This document shows, piece after piece, positions 27,008 through 36,112 of a stretch of DNA of 64,000 bases (its first letter is position 1; the number at the start of each line of letters is the position of its first letter). The notes beneath the pieces were generated by a model. It made no database searches and had not been told where the DNA came from. It saw nothing but the letters and a program-made list of their open reading frames with translations. The position numbers were made by a program, and so were the translations under genes. Origin of the DNA: an uncultured Acetobacteraceae bacterium (GTDB lineage: Bacteria; Pseudomonadota; Alphaproteobacteria; Acetobacterales; Acetobacteraceae); contig CAIVPZ010000154.1 of the NCBI GenBank assembly GCA_903907955.1, positions 62,001-126,000 on the forward strand, in the 5' to 3' direction.

Positions 27008-27877
27008 ATGCCGCGGGCAAACCTCGGCCACCTGACGCTGGTCTCCCGCGATCCCCGGGACCTGCAGCAATTCACCGATTCGCTGTGGGCGCGGCTGCGG
27101 CGGGAGGCAGAGGATGCCTACGACAAGGCGCCGATGCTGGCGCCTCTGTTCCTCGATTCGATCATCAACCAGCCGAGCTTCGAAGGGGCGGTGATCCACC
27201 GGGTGGCATCGCGCCTGAAGAACGACGTGATTTCCCTGCCACTGATCGTGCAGGCGTTTCTCCGCGCGGTCGCAGCCGAGCCGGACATTGCGACGGCCGT
27301 GCGGGCCGACATCACCGCGGTCTACGAACGGGACCCGGCCTGCGAGCGGTTCATCGAGCCGTTCCTTTACTTCAAGGGCTTCCACGCCATCCAGGCGCAC
27401 CGCCTGACCCATTGGCTGTGGGGCAACGGCGAACGCGATTTTGCGCTTTATCTGCAGAGCCGGTCCTCGGAGGTGTTCCAGACCGACATCCATCCGGCCG
27501 CCCGGTTCGGCCAGGGCATCTTCCTTGACCACGCCACCGGCCTGGTCGTGGGCGAAACCGCCGTGGTGGAGGATGAAGTGTCGATGCTGCAGGATGTGAC
27601 GCTCGGCGGCACGGGCAAGGAGGCCGGCGATCGCCATCCCAAGATCCGATCCGGCGTGATGATCGGCGCGGGCGCGAAAATTCTCGGTAACATCGAAATC
27701 GGTGAGAACGCCCGCATCGCCGCGGGGTCGGTGGTGCTGCGGTCAATACCGCCACATACGACGGTTGCCGGCGTGCCCGCCCGCGTGGTGCGGACTGAAA
27801 CGCCGGACCATCCCTCCCAGACGATGGACCAGATCCTGCGCGATCTGTCCTACGAGGCGTTCAGCTACACCATCTGA
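27008..27877 (+). CDS. epsC: serine O-acetyltransferase (EpsC type), copy 1
   Basis: A 289-residue EpsC-type serine acetyltransferase. The N-terminal helical half (residues about 20-130) has DSIINQPSFEGAVIHRVAS. The left-handed beta-helix half has the catalytic region VFQTDIHPAARFGQGIFLDHATG, with the catalytic HPA histidine, and the hexapeptide-repeat end AGSVVLRSIPPHTTVAGVPA. It makes O-acetylserine, the carbon skeleton for cysteine. It is 30 nt downstream of the encapsulated desulfurase with a GGGAGG-type ribosome-binding site, the standard third gene of family 2A encapsulin operons. Supplying cysteine as sulfur donor for the compartment is the likely role. Confidence 0.93.
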   Translation: MPRANLGHLTLVSRDPRDLQQFTDSLWARLRREAEDAYDKAPMLAPLFLDSIINQPSFEGAVIHRVASRLKNDVISLPLIVQAFLRAVAAEPDIATAVRADITAVYERDPACERFIEPFLYFKGFHAIQAHRLTHWLWGNGERDFALYLQSRSSEVFQTDIHPAARFGQGIFLDHATGLVVGETAVVEDEVSMLQDVTLGGTGKEAGDRHPKIRSGVMIGAGAKILGNIEIGENARIAAGSVVLRSIPPHTTVAGVPARVVRTETPDHPSQTMDQILRDLSYEAFSYTI

Positions 27878-27962
27878 TCGGGTTCGCACGTGTCGGGTGG
27901 GATTGGGCCACCTGCGGATGATTCGTTTCGGTCGGTCCGTGCACCACGCGCCGGCAGAGGAC

Positions 27963-28826
27963 TCAGATCGTCCAGACGAACGAGTCGTTGGAGAGATCGC
28001 TCAGGATATCGCTCACCGAGCGGGCCGGCTCGTGCGGGCTGCCGGTGCGCACCACACGGGCCGGCACGCCGGCGACCGTGGACCAGGGCGGCACAGATTC
28101 CAGCACCACCGAACTGGCAGCGACGCGGGCATGCTCGCCCACCTCGATGTTGCCGATGATCTTCGCTCCCGCGCCGATCATCGCTCCGCGACGCAGTTTA
28201 GGGTGACGCTCGCCCGGCCCATTGCCGGTGCTGCCGAGCGTGATGTTCTGCAGCAGCGAGACGCCATCCTCGATCACCGCCGTGGCACCGACCACGAGGC
28301 CGGTCGCGTGGTCGAGAAAAATTCCGCGACCGAGGCGCGCCGCCGGGTGGATGTCGGTCTGGAAAACCTCTGACGACCGGCTCTGCAAATAAAAGGCAAA
28401 ATCCCGCTCGCCATGCTGCCACAGCCAATGGGTCAGCCGGTGCGCCTGGATGGCGTGGAAGCCCTTGAAATACAAAAACGGCTCGACAACGCGCGCGCAG
28501 GCCGGGTCGTGCTCCAATACGGCGTTGATGTCGGCCTTTAGTGCGGCACCAATCGCGGGCTCGGCGGACTGCGCCCGGTGGAAAGCCTGCACGATCAACC
28601 ACAGCGAGATCACATCATTCTTGAGCCGCGCGGCGACACGGTGAAACACCGCGGACTCGAGAGACGCCTGGCTGAGGATCGAGTCCAGAAACAGCGGCGC
28701 CAGCATCGGCGCGCGGCCGAACGCGTCCTCCGCCTCGCCGCGCGCGCGGACCCACAACTGGTCGGCGAACGCGGCCGCCTGGTCGTCGGGGGCATACGAA
28801 TGCTGGCCCAGCGTTGAAGGGAGCAT
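27963..28826 (-). CDS. epsC: serine O-acetyltransferase (EpsC type), copy 2
   Basis: A 287-residue paralogue of the 27.0-kb gene in convergent orientation. The same helical N-terminus (SILSQASLESAVFHRVAARL) and catalytic VFQTDIHPAARLGRGIFLDHATG region are present, as is ASSVVLESVPPWSTVAGVPA. All active-site histidines appear intact, so it should be functional. A convergent second copy next to the encapsulin operon suggests an inverted duplication, or a second acetyltransferase with different regulation (for example different cysteine feedback). Its upstream neighbour is a possible 39-residue membrane peptide. Confidence 0.92.
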   Translation of the reverse strand: MLPSTLGQHSYAPDDQAAAFADQLWVRARGEAEDAFGRAPMLAPLFLDSILSQASLESAVFHRVAARLKNDVISLWLIVQAFHRAQSAEPAIGAALKADINAVLEHDPACARVVEPFLYFKGFHAIQAHRLTHWLWQHGERDFAFYLQSRSSEVFQTDIHPAARLGRGIFLDHATGLVVGATAVIEDGVSLLQNITLGSTGNGPGERHPKLRRGAMIGAGAKIIGNIEVGEHARVAASSVVLESVPPWSTVAGVPARVVRTGSPHEPARSVSDILSDLSNDSFVWTI

Positions 28827-28854
28827 GGCGCCGTCTCCTCGCTCTCGAAGGCAG

Positions 28855-28974
28855 TTACTCAGCCGGAGCGTGCTCCTCCTGATGGTACTCGAGGCACAGC
28901 CGCAGCCAGGGTATCAACGTCAGGGCAAGCACTATACACAGCAATTGGTGGAGGAACAGGAAAATCAACGCCAT
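28855..28974 (-). CDS. possible small membrane protein (39 aa)
   Basis: A short frame encoding MALIFLFLHQLLCIVLALTL, then a polar C-terminus (RLCLEYHQEEHAPAE). The hydrophobic stretch would span the membrane once. It ends 28 nt upstream of the second serine acetyltransferase on the same strand. The ribosome-binding site is poor, so whether it is translated is uncertain. No family was recognised. Confidence 0.35.
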   Translation of the reverse strand: MALIFLFLHQLLCIVLALTLIPWLRLCLEYHQEEHAPAE

Positions 28975-29131
28975 AAAAGCGGATTATTGACTGCGCGCTG
29001 TGGCGGACGGCGAGTCCCTGGCGATTGAATGCGCTGCCCGACGCCTCCGTCTGCGACCTTCCGTTTTTGCGCGGATGGGCCGTATTGTCCTGGGCGCCTG
29101 GGCTGACCGGCATACGCGGTAAGAGCACGAT

Positions 29132-31953
29132 ATGACGCCTGACCTGGGCGCGGAGTCTGTGCGGCAGACAACCTGCTACATGTGCACCTGTCGCTGCGGC
29201 ATCGACGTGCATCTTCATGGCGGTGTGCCGGTCCGCATCGAAGGGAACGCCGCGCATTCGAAGAACCACGGTGTGTTGTGCGGCAAGGGTGCCGCGGGCC
29301 TGCAGCACCATTTCTCCCCGGCACGGCTGCGCAAGCCGCTCAAGCGGGTCGGGCCGCGCGGCGAGGCGGCGTTCGTAGAGATCGAATGGGATGAGGCGCT
29401 GGCCATCGCTACCGGCTGGTTGGCAGCGATCCGCCGCACCGACCCGCGCCGCCCTGCCTTCTTCACCGGTCGCGACCAGAGCCAGGCGCTCACCGGCTGG
29501 TGGGCCGCCCAGTTCGGCACACCGAACTTCGCTGCCCATGGCGGGCTGTGCTCGGTCAACGTCGCCGCGGCCGGATTGTACACGATCGGCGGCTCGTTCT
29601 GGGAGTTCGGCGAGCCGGACTGGGAGAGAACAAAATGCTTGCTGCTGTTCGGGGTTGCCGAGGACCATGATTCCAACCCGGTCAAGATCGGCCTGGGCAA
29701 ACTGAAGCAGCGCGGCGCCAGGGTGGTATCGGTCAACCCGGTCCGCACCGGCTACTCGGCCATTGCCGACGAATGGATCGGCATCCGACCCGGAACCGAC
29801 GGTGCGCTGGTGCTGGCGCTGGTGCACGAACTGCTGCGCACCGACCGTATCGATCTGGAGTTCTTGGTCCGCTTCACCAATGCGCACTGGCTTGTGGTGC
29901 AGGCCCCTGGCAGCGCGGACCATGGCCGCTTCGCCCGCGACGCGGCAGGACGCGCGTTATGCTGGGCGCGATGTCGTAGCGCCGCGGTCGAGGCCGGCGC
30001 CACCGGCATCTCTCCCGCCGTGGTTGGGCGCTACACCCTGCCGGACGGGCAGAGCGCGACGCCGGTGTTCGCGCTGCTCGCCGAACGCTATCTGGACGCG
30101 GCCTGCGCGCCGGAAGCGGCCGAGACGGTGTGCGGCGTGCCGCGGCCACCATCCGGCGGCTCGCCGCCGAGCTTGCCTCGGTCGCGTTCGACCAGGCGAT
30201 CGAACTCGATCTCCCCTGGACCGACACCGCCGGACGCCGCCACGCGACCACGCGCGGCCGGCCGGTGGCGATGCACGCCATGCGCGGCATTGCCGCGCAC
30301 AGCAACGGGTTCGACACCACCCGCGCCATCCACCTGTTGCAGATGCTGCTGGGCACGATCGATTGTCCGGGCGGTTTCCGCTTCAAGCCGCCGTTCCCCA
30401 AACCCATCCCGCCCGGCCCGAAGCCGGCCGGCATGCAGTACGGTCCCGGCAAGCCCCTGGGCGGCATGCCGCTTGGCTTGGCCTGCGGTCCCGAGGATTT
30501 GCTGCTGGAGCCCGATGGTGCGCCGGTCCGTCTGGACAAAGCCTTTTCGTGGGAGGCGCCGCTCGCCATCCACGGCATGATGCAGATGGTCATCGCCAAC
30601 GCCGTGGCCGGCGACCCGTACCCGATCGACACGTTGTTCCTGTTCATGGCCAACATGGCGTGGAACTCGGCGATGAACACCGCCGGGACGATGGACATGC
30701 TGACCGCGCGCGATCCGGCCAGCGGCGAGTACCGCATTCCGCACATCATCTATGTCGACGCCTTCGCCTCCGAAATGGTCGCCTATGCCGACCTGGTGTT
30801 GCCCGACACCACCTATCTGGAGCGCTGGGACTGCATCTCGGTGCTCGATCGGCCGATTTCGGATGCCGACGGCGTGGCCGATGCCATCCGCCAGCCGATC
30901 GTGCTGCCCGACCGCGATGTGCGGCCATTCCAGGATGTGCTGCTCGATCTAGGCGTGCGGCTCGGCCTGCCCAGCATGGTGACGCCGGAGGGCGCGGCAC
31001 GCTTTCCCGGCGGCTACGCCGACTACCTGGCGAACCACGAGCGCGCGCCGGGGATCGGACCGCTGGCAGGCTTTCGTGGCGCCGATGGCACGGCGATTGG
31101 CCGCGGCACCGCCAATCCGCGCCAGCTTGCGGCCTATGTGGCCAATGGCTGCTTCTGGCGGCACGAACTGACACCCGGAGAGCGCTTCTACCGGTTCGCC
31201 AATGCCGGCTACCTCAAGTTTGCCGTGCGCATGGGGTTTGTGCCGGACGCAGCGCCCATCGTGCTGCAAATATATTCCGAGCCGTTGCAGCGGTTCCGCC
31301 TGGCCGCCGAAGGCCACGGCCCGGTGAAGCCGCCCGATGAACTGCGCGCGCGCCTCCTGGCCGCGTTCGATCCACTGCCGGTCTGGCGTCCGCCGCTGGG
31401 CGACGCCTCGCCCGGCGCAGCTTCGTTTCCGCTGCACGCGCTCACCCAGCGTCCGATGATCATGTACCATTCCTGGGGCGCGCAGAACGCTTGGCTGCGG
31501 CAGATCCTGGGCCGCAACGACCTGTATATGGCAGGTGCGACCGCGCGGGCGCATGGCCTGGCCGACGGAGACTGGGCGTGGCTGGTCGGCGCGCAGCGCC
31601 GTATCAAGCTGCGCATCCGCACGATGGAGGGCGTGCAGGCCGACACCGTGTGGACCTGGAACGCCGTCGGCAAGCGCGCCGGCGCCTGGGGACTGGCGGC
31701 GGATGCGCCCGAGGTGCGGCAAGGCTTTCTGCTGAACCATCTGATCGGCGAGCACCTGCCCGCTTCGGGCGGCGGCAGGCGTTGCGCCAATGCCGATCCG
31801 GTCACCGGGCAGGCGGCCTGGTTTGACCAGCGTGTGCGCCTGGAGCGTTGCTCGCCGGGCGAGTCCGGCCCGACCGAGCCGCAATTCCTGTCCCTCGATG
31901 GGTTGCGACACGTGACCACCGGGCCGGTTGCGCCGGCGAGGACAAGGCCATGA
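29132..31953 (+). pseudogene. soeA: SoeA-like molybdopterin sulfite dehydrogenase subunit, frameshifted
   Basis: A molybdopterin-oxidoreductase catalytic subunit of the SoeA group. The N-terminal Fe-S motif is CYMCTCRCGI with the fourth ligand in LCGKGAAG; later come VNPVRTGYSAIADEWIGIRPG and the C-terminal dinucleotide-binding domain with MYHSWGAQNAWLRQILGRND. The frame of the first 337 residues or so ends in nonsense after ETVCGVP, and homology continues in the next frame from AATIRRLAAELASVAFDQAIEL. A single missing base near 30144 explains this exactly. SoeA oxidises sulfite to sulfate at the cytoplasmic side of the membrane in phototrophic and other sulfur oxidisers. Together with two nonsense codons in soeB it suggests a decaying locus, though a sequencing error cannot be excluded for this single site. 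Confidence 0.85.
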
Positions 31954-32648
31954 CCGCGCTCTCGCGCCACCGCGGCGCGGCGCGGCCGGCGCTGGTCATC
32001 GATCTCGACATCTGCGTCGGCTGCCATGCCTGAAGCGTCGCCTGCAAGGGCGCCAGCACCGGGGTGCAGCTGGCCGATGGCGTGTGGCCGAACCAGGTGT
32101 TCAGCTACGAGTTCGATGCGGACGACGGCGGAGCGGGCGAGGGTGGGCGCACCGTCTACGTGCCCCGCATGTGCCAGCACTGCGAACATCCGGACTGCGT
32201 GACGGTCTGCCCTACCGGGGCGTCGTTTCAGCGGGCGGCGGACGGCATCGTGCTGATCGACGCGGCAAGCTGCATTGGCTGCCGGCTGTGCGCCTGGGCC
32301 TGCCCCTAAGGGGCCCGCGAGTACGACGAGGCGGCAGGGGTCATGCGCAAGTGCACGCTCTGTACCGAGCGGCGCGACGCGGTTGGTGCGCAAACTCTGC
32401 CGGTTTGTGTCTCGACCTGTCCCAGCGGAGCACGGCACTTCGGCGATCTCGGCGACCCCGCCTCGGTGGTTTCGGAGCTTGTGCGCCGGCGCGGCGGGTT
32501 CGCCCTGCTGGCGGAGGCGGGATACGGCCCGGCAGTCCGCTATCTGCCGCCCCGGCCACGCGCCCCGGCCGCGCCGGTCCCGGCAGCGGCTGACATGGCC
32601 TCAGTCGGCGGTGTCGAGCGCTGGCTGAACCGCACTCTCTCGTGCTGA
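31950..32648 (+). pseudogene. soeB: SoeB-like 4Fe-4S electron-transfer subunit with two in-frame stops
   Basis: A ferredoxin-like subunit overlapping soeA by ATGA. The reading frame (232 codons) shows the usual four-cluster layout (ICVGCHA, PRMCQHCEHPDCVTVCPTGAS, CIGCRLCAWACP, RKCTLCTERR). It is interrupted twice in the same frame: TGA at 32031-32033 stands where the family has a cluster cysteine (CVGCHA-stop-SVACKG), and TAA at 32307-32309 where a tyrosine is normal (CAWACP-stop-GAREYD). The rest of the frame is undamaged. It would carry electrons between SoeA and the membrane subunit SoeC. As written it is a pseudogene. Confidence 0.88.
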
Positions 32649-32662
32649 CGGGGCAATCCGCC

Positions 32663-33664
32663 ATGGACCGGGCTATCGCACTGCCCGCCGCGTCCCTGAT
32701 CGTGTTCACGGCTGCTTCCGGCGCCGGATTCGGTCTGCTGGGGCTGCTTGGCGTGCTCGCCGTTGCGGACGCGCTGCCGATGGCGTCCGGGTTCGTCCCG
32801 GCGGCGGTGCTGGCAGGGCTGGGATTGGTCGGCGGGGCGCTGGCTGCTGCGAGGTGCCATCTTGGCCGGCCGGCGCGCATGCTGCTGGCGTTCACGCAGT
32901 GGCGAACGTCCTGGTTGTCGCGTGAGGGGGTGGCGATCGCGGCCAGCCTCGTGGCGGCGCTCGGCTTCGCCTCTGCCTGCGCGTGGCCGCAGGGGGAGTC
33001 GCTGCGGATCGCGGCCGGCGCGACGATGGCGGCCCTGGCGACTGCCTCCGTGGCCTGCACCGCGATGATCTACGCCAGCCTGCGGCCGATCCCACAGTGG
33101 CGCACCTGGCTTGTGCCGGCGGTGTTCTTGTTGCTGGCCGGCATGACCGGGGCGCTGGTGCTGGTGCTGCTGGAGCATTGCTTCGGTGAGGTGCGGTCCG
33201 GCATCAACGGGCTCCCCGTGACAGCGATTCTGGCAGCCTGGGCGGCGAAATGCGCGTATTGGCGGCACCTCGACGCCATTCCGGCACCGGTCTGCACTCC
33301 CGTGGCCGCCGGGCTGAACCGGATCGGGCGCGTGCGGCTGCTGGATCGACCGCTGGCGGCTGGCGATCGGGCGCTTGCCGAGATCGGCGGCGGCCTGGCC
33401 TGGGCGCAGGCCCGGACGCTGCGCCGCGTTGCCGGCGCGTTGCTGTTCGCGCTGCCCCTTGTCCTCACCGTGCCGCAGCCCATGCTCGGCCGCACGGGCG
33501 CAACCCTCGCCGCCGCGGCCGCCGTGCTTGCGGCCGGCGCCGGCGTTCTGCTGGAACGCTGGCTGTTCTTCGCCGAGGCGCGCCACGTCAGTCGCGGCTG
33601 GTATGGTGCCGGTGACAATGCCGGCGCTCGCCGTCTGCTGCCTCCTGCGAAAACCGGCCGCTGA
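32663..33664 (+). CDS. soeC: SoeC/DmsC-like membrane anchor subunit
   Basis: A 333-residue polytopic membrane protein of the DmsC/SoeC family with about eight hydrophobic segments (for example SLIVFTAASGAGFGLLGLLG). Family marks are HLGRPARMLLAFTQWRTSWLSREG and ERWLFFAEARHVSRGWY. It would anchor the SoeAB complex and pass electrons to or from quinones. It is intact while soeA and soeB are broken, so it is probably non-functional alone unless used by another complex. ATG 32663 is preferred; a GTG at 32642 overlapping soeB is the alternative. Confidence 0.82.
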   Translation: MDRAIALPAASLIVFTAASGAGFGLLGLLGVLAVADALPMASGFVPAAVLAGLGLVGGALAAARCHLGRPARMLLAFTQWRTSWLSREGVAIAASLVAALGFASACAWPQGESLRIAAGATMAALATASVACTAMIYASLRPIPQWRTWLVPAVFLLLAGMTGALVLVLLEHCFGEVRSGINGLPVTAILAAWAAKCAYWRHLDAIPAPVCTPVAAGLNRIGRVRLLDRPLAAGDRALAEIGGGLAWAQARTLRRVAGALLFALPLVLTVPQPMLGRTGATLAAAAAVLAAGAGVLLERWLFFAEARHVSRGWYGAGDNAGARRLLPPAKTGR

Positions 33665-34037
33665 TCGCGTACGAGCCACGACAGCGTCCGCCCCTTGATG
33701 GCGGAGAAGGCGCCGAACATCACCCATATCGAATCCGGCCGCAGTTCCACGCTCCCGGCGCGTTGTTCCTGCGCGCCCTCCCGCTGACGGGGATGGCCGG
33801 GGGGCGGATTTCAGCGATGTCGCTGTGGCCCCCTGCGGGACATCACCCGATTTATGGGCCCCGCGATTTTGCGGTGGACAGGGTTTCGACCAAAACACTA
33901 TTATCCGAGTAGATTGATATCCAAACTACGTTAAGCTAACGGATAACCGCCACCGGCGGGGACCGTGATGGGTGGTGCGATGCGCGCGAGAGACCTGTCG
34001 TGCGCGTTGTGTAACTTCTTTGTCAATCAGGTGAAAA
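33665..34037. other. intergenic region upstream of the AprA-like flavoprotein
   Basis: 373 nt without a supportable gene. It contains the 65-bp element shared with the TonB-dependent receptor leader (33867-33931). The remaining 106 nt before the flavoprotein start contain no evident operator. Nothing else was recognised. Confidence 0.5.
33867..33931 (+). promoter_or_regulatory. shared 65-bp upstream element, copy 1
   Basis: Aligns without gaps over 65 bp with 38089-38153; I count 50 identical positions. Blocks identical in both are TTTTGCG, TGGACAGGG, CACTAT, GTAGATTGATA and CTACGT. It lies 106 bp before the AprA-like flavoprotein gene. A common promoter or regulator site is the simplest reading. 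Confidence 0.65.
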
Positions 34038-35690
34038 ATGACAACAAAGCGGGGGCTGAAAGATCGAATCGCCGATGGCGAGGTCGATTTGCAGTTGAGC
34101 ACTGACGTTCTGGTGATAGGAGGCAGCCTGTCAGGTCTTTGGGCGGCGATTTCCGCTGTCCAGGCTGGAGCGCGGGTGATCGTCGCGGAAAAAGGCTATG
34201 CCGGTACCGCCGGTCCGATCGCGGCTGGCAGTGTGGGCAGCTATTTCATCCGGCCCGACGACCCGTCGCATCGTGACGTCATGGTCAATGCGAGGATGCC
34301 GCTCGCCTTCGGTCTGGCCGACTCCCGTTGGGGTGAGATCATTCTGGATCAGGCCTACAAGAACATGCTGGCCATGGCCCAGTGGGGATACAAATGGCCG
34401 ACCACTGCCGACGGCAGGCAGCGGCCGGGCGGTATCACCCCGAACGTGCTGATCTTCCTGCGCCGCAAGGCCGAGGCGCTGGGCGTGCGCTTCCTGGACC
34501 ACTGCCCGGTCCTCGAGCTGCTGCTGAGCGACGGGTACGCGGCGGGCGCCGTTGGCGTCAACCGCAAGAACGGAGACGGATGGTCCGTGCGGGCTGGCGC
34601 AGTGATCGTTGCCACGGGGGGGACGGCGTTCCTGTCCGGAGCGGCGGGAACCGGAGGCTTGACCGGCGACGGCTATCTGCTGGGAGCCGAAGCCGGGGCC
34701 GAATTTTCCGGTATGGAATTCACCAGCCAGTTCCACATCGTCCCGTCGCGCGGCGCCCTGAGCAAGGGAGCCTATCGCGGCAGTTGGAGCACGTTGACCG
34801 ACAACAACGGCAAGACGATCACCCTGGGCCGCCAGACCGTCAAAGCCATCCTCGAAACCGGTGCAGCCTGGGACACGTTCGACCGGGAGAGCGACCCGGA
34901 GCTGCAAAAGCTGATCTTCAGCAGTAACTACGTCAGCACGCAGTTCTTCGATGACGCCGGCATCGATCCGTTCAAGGAAAAGTATCAGGTCGATTTCATC
35001 TGCGAGGGCAGCATTCGCGCCACCGGCGGCCTGGACATCGACGAGCGGCTGTCGACCCGGGTTCCCGGCCTGTACGCCTCGGGCGACGTCACCAGCCGGG
35101 AGAAGCTCAATGGCGCCGGACCGCCTGGCGGTGGTCCCGCGGCAGCATGGGCGCAGGGCGCCGGCTACCTTGCCGGACAATCAGCCGCGGCCTTCGCACG
35201 GCGCCTGGGCAGTTCAGCGTCCGACCGCAAGGTCGAAGGCGCTGGCGCGGCCGGGCTGCGCCCGCTGCGGACGCGACGCGACGACATCGTGGTGAAGGAC
35301 GTGGTGGGCGCGGTCCAGGAGCACATGCTGGCGCTGGACAAGAACTATTGGCGCGACGGAGCCAGCCTGAAAGCCTCGCTGGTCAGATATGGCCACCTGT
35401 GGACCGAACTGCGCGACGGGTTGGCGGGTGCCGACGATGCGGACCCGCGGGCTGAAGCCCGCTCGGTTCTGCGAGCCCGTGAAGCGGCTGCGCTCCTGGC
35501 GGCGGCCCGCTGGATGAATTCCAGCGCACTCGAACGACCGGAAACCCGGGGGCTGCATCGGAGGAGCGATTTTCCGAACCTCGATCCCAACCAGACCCAC
35601 CATCTGATCTCCGGTGGCGTCGATCAGATCTGGGTGAAGCGTCGGGCCGTCGATCCGAACGCGCTCATCAAGGAGGCGGCCGCAGCATGA
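34038..35690 (+). CDS. FAD-dependent oxidoreductase, AprA/fumarate-reductase-flavoprotein-like
   Basis: A 550-residue flavoprotein of the succinate dehydrogenase/fumarate reductase/AprA superfamily. The FAD-binding fold begins TDVLVIGGSLSGLWAAISA. The substrate-domain and cap regions follow, then the second FAD motif GLYASGDVTSREKLNGAGPP. No signal peptide or heme motif is present, so it is cytoplasmic. It overlaps by ATGA a dicluster ferredoxin gene, as aprA does with aprB. The usual AprA adenylylsulfate-binding residues cannot be confirmed by eye, and no sat or qmo genes are near, so a different substrate is likely. It lies downstream of the 65-bp element shared with the TonB-dependent receptor gene, which links it to the HAD/BCR island. 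Confidence 0.8.
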   Translation: MTTKRGLKDRIADGEVDLQLSTDVLVIGGSLSGLWAAISAVQAGARVIVAEKGYAGTAGPIAAGSVGSYFIRPDDPSHRDVMVNARMPLAFGLADSRWGEIILDQAYKNMLAMAQWGYKWPTTADGRQRPGGITPNVLIFLRRKAEALGVRFLDHCPVLELLLSDGYAAGAVGVNRKNGDGWSVRAGAVIVATGGTAFLSGAAGTGGLTGDGYLLGAEAGAEFSGMEFTSQFHIVPSRGALSKGAYRGSWSTLTDNNGKTITLGRQTVKAILETGAAWDTFDRESDPELQKLIFSSNYVSTQFFDDAGIDPFKEKYQVDFICEGSIRATGGLDIDERLSTRVPGLYASGDVTSREKLNGAGPPGGGPAAAWAQGAGYLAGQSAAAFARRLGSSASDRKVEGAGAAGLRPLRTRRDDIVVKDVVGAVQEHMLALDKNYWRDGASLKASLVRYGHLWTELRDGLAGADDADPRAEARSVLRAREAAALLAAARWMNSSALERPETRGLHRRSDFPNLDPNQTHHLISGGVDQIWVKRRAVDPNALIKEAAAA

Positions 35691-36085
35691 TCGAATTTCT
35701 TCTCGAAGAGACCTGCGTCGGCTGCGACATCTGCGCCGACATATGCCCGCAGGACGTGTTCGATACACAGGCCAGCGGGCCTCCGGTCATCGCTCGCCAG
35801 GAAGACTGCCACAGCTGCCGCCAATGCAACCTGCATTGCCCGGTATCGGCAATCCATGTTTCGCTGCTGCGTGAGCCGACCCCCGATCTCGACCGGGACG
35901 CCATCGTCGCGTCCGGCCGGATATCCGCCTATGCCGAGTGGTTGGGCTGGAGGAAAGGCAAGGCGCCACCGGGCGACAAGGCCCATTCGCTGCGCCTGCG
36001 CGAACTGCGCGGCGAGCGGGCGCCCGACCCTGGCGACCGGGTCCGCCGCCAGCTCTACGAGGTGCGCGACAGCAACTATTTGTAA
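35687..36085 (+). CDS. dicluster 4Fe-4S ferredoxin partner of the flavoprotein (AprB-like)
   Basis: A 132-residue protein with two complete Cx2Cx2Cx3C[P] motifs: Cys10/13/16/20 (ETCVGCDICADICP) and Cys41/44/47/51 (EDCHSCRQCNLHCP). A charged C-terminal tail of about 70 residues follows, somewhat like the tail that wraps AprA in AprAB. Its ATG overlaps the flavoprotein stop. It should pass electrons one at a time to or from the FAD enzyme. It could also be a donor for the HAD/BCR activator, but that is inference. Confidence 0.85.
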   Translation: MIEFLLEETCVGCDICADICPQDVFDTQASGPPVIARQEDCHSCRQCNLHCPVSAIHVSLLREPTPDLDRDAIVASGRISAYAEWLGWRKGKAPPGDKAHSLRLRELRGERAPDPGDRVRRQLYEVRDSNYL

Positions 36086-36112
36086 TAACTTTCGGTCTGT
36101 TGGGATCGCCGC

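Noticed and set aside
24899-27637. 912-codon minus-strand frame opposite the desulfurase and acetyltransferase
   Set aside because: It overlaps two clear plus-strand genes and its composition is that of an antisense shadow.
32031-32033. TGA at a cluster cysteine of soeB read as selenocysteine
   Set aside because: A TAA stop follows in the same frame and soeA is frameshifted, so decay explains all three; no selenocysteine-insertion hairpin was seen just downstream.
34038-35690. True adenylylsulfate reductase AprA
   Set aside because: No ATP sulfurylase or Qmo genes nearby and the substrate-site residues could not be confirmed, so only AprA-like is claimed.
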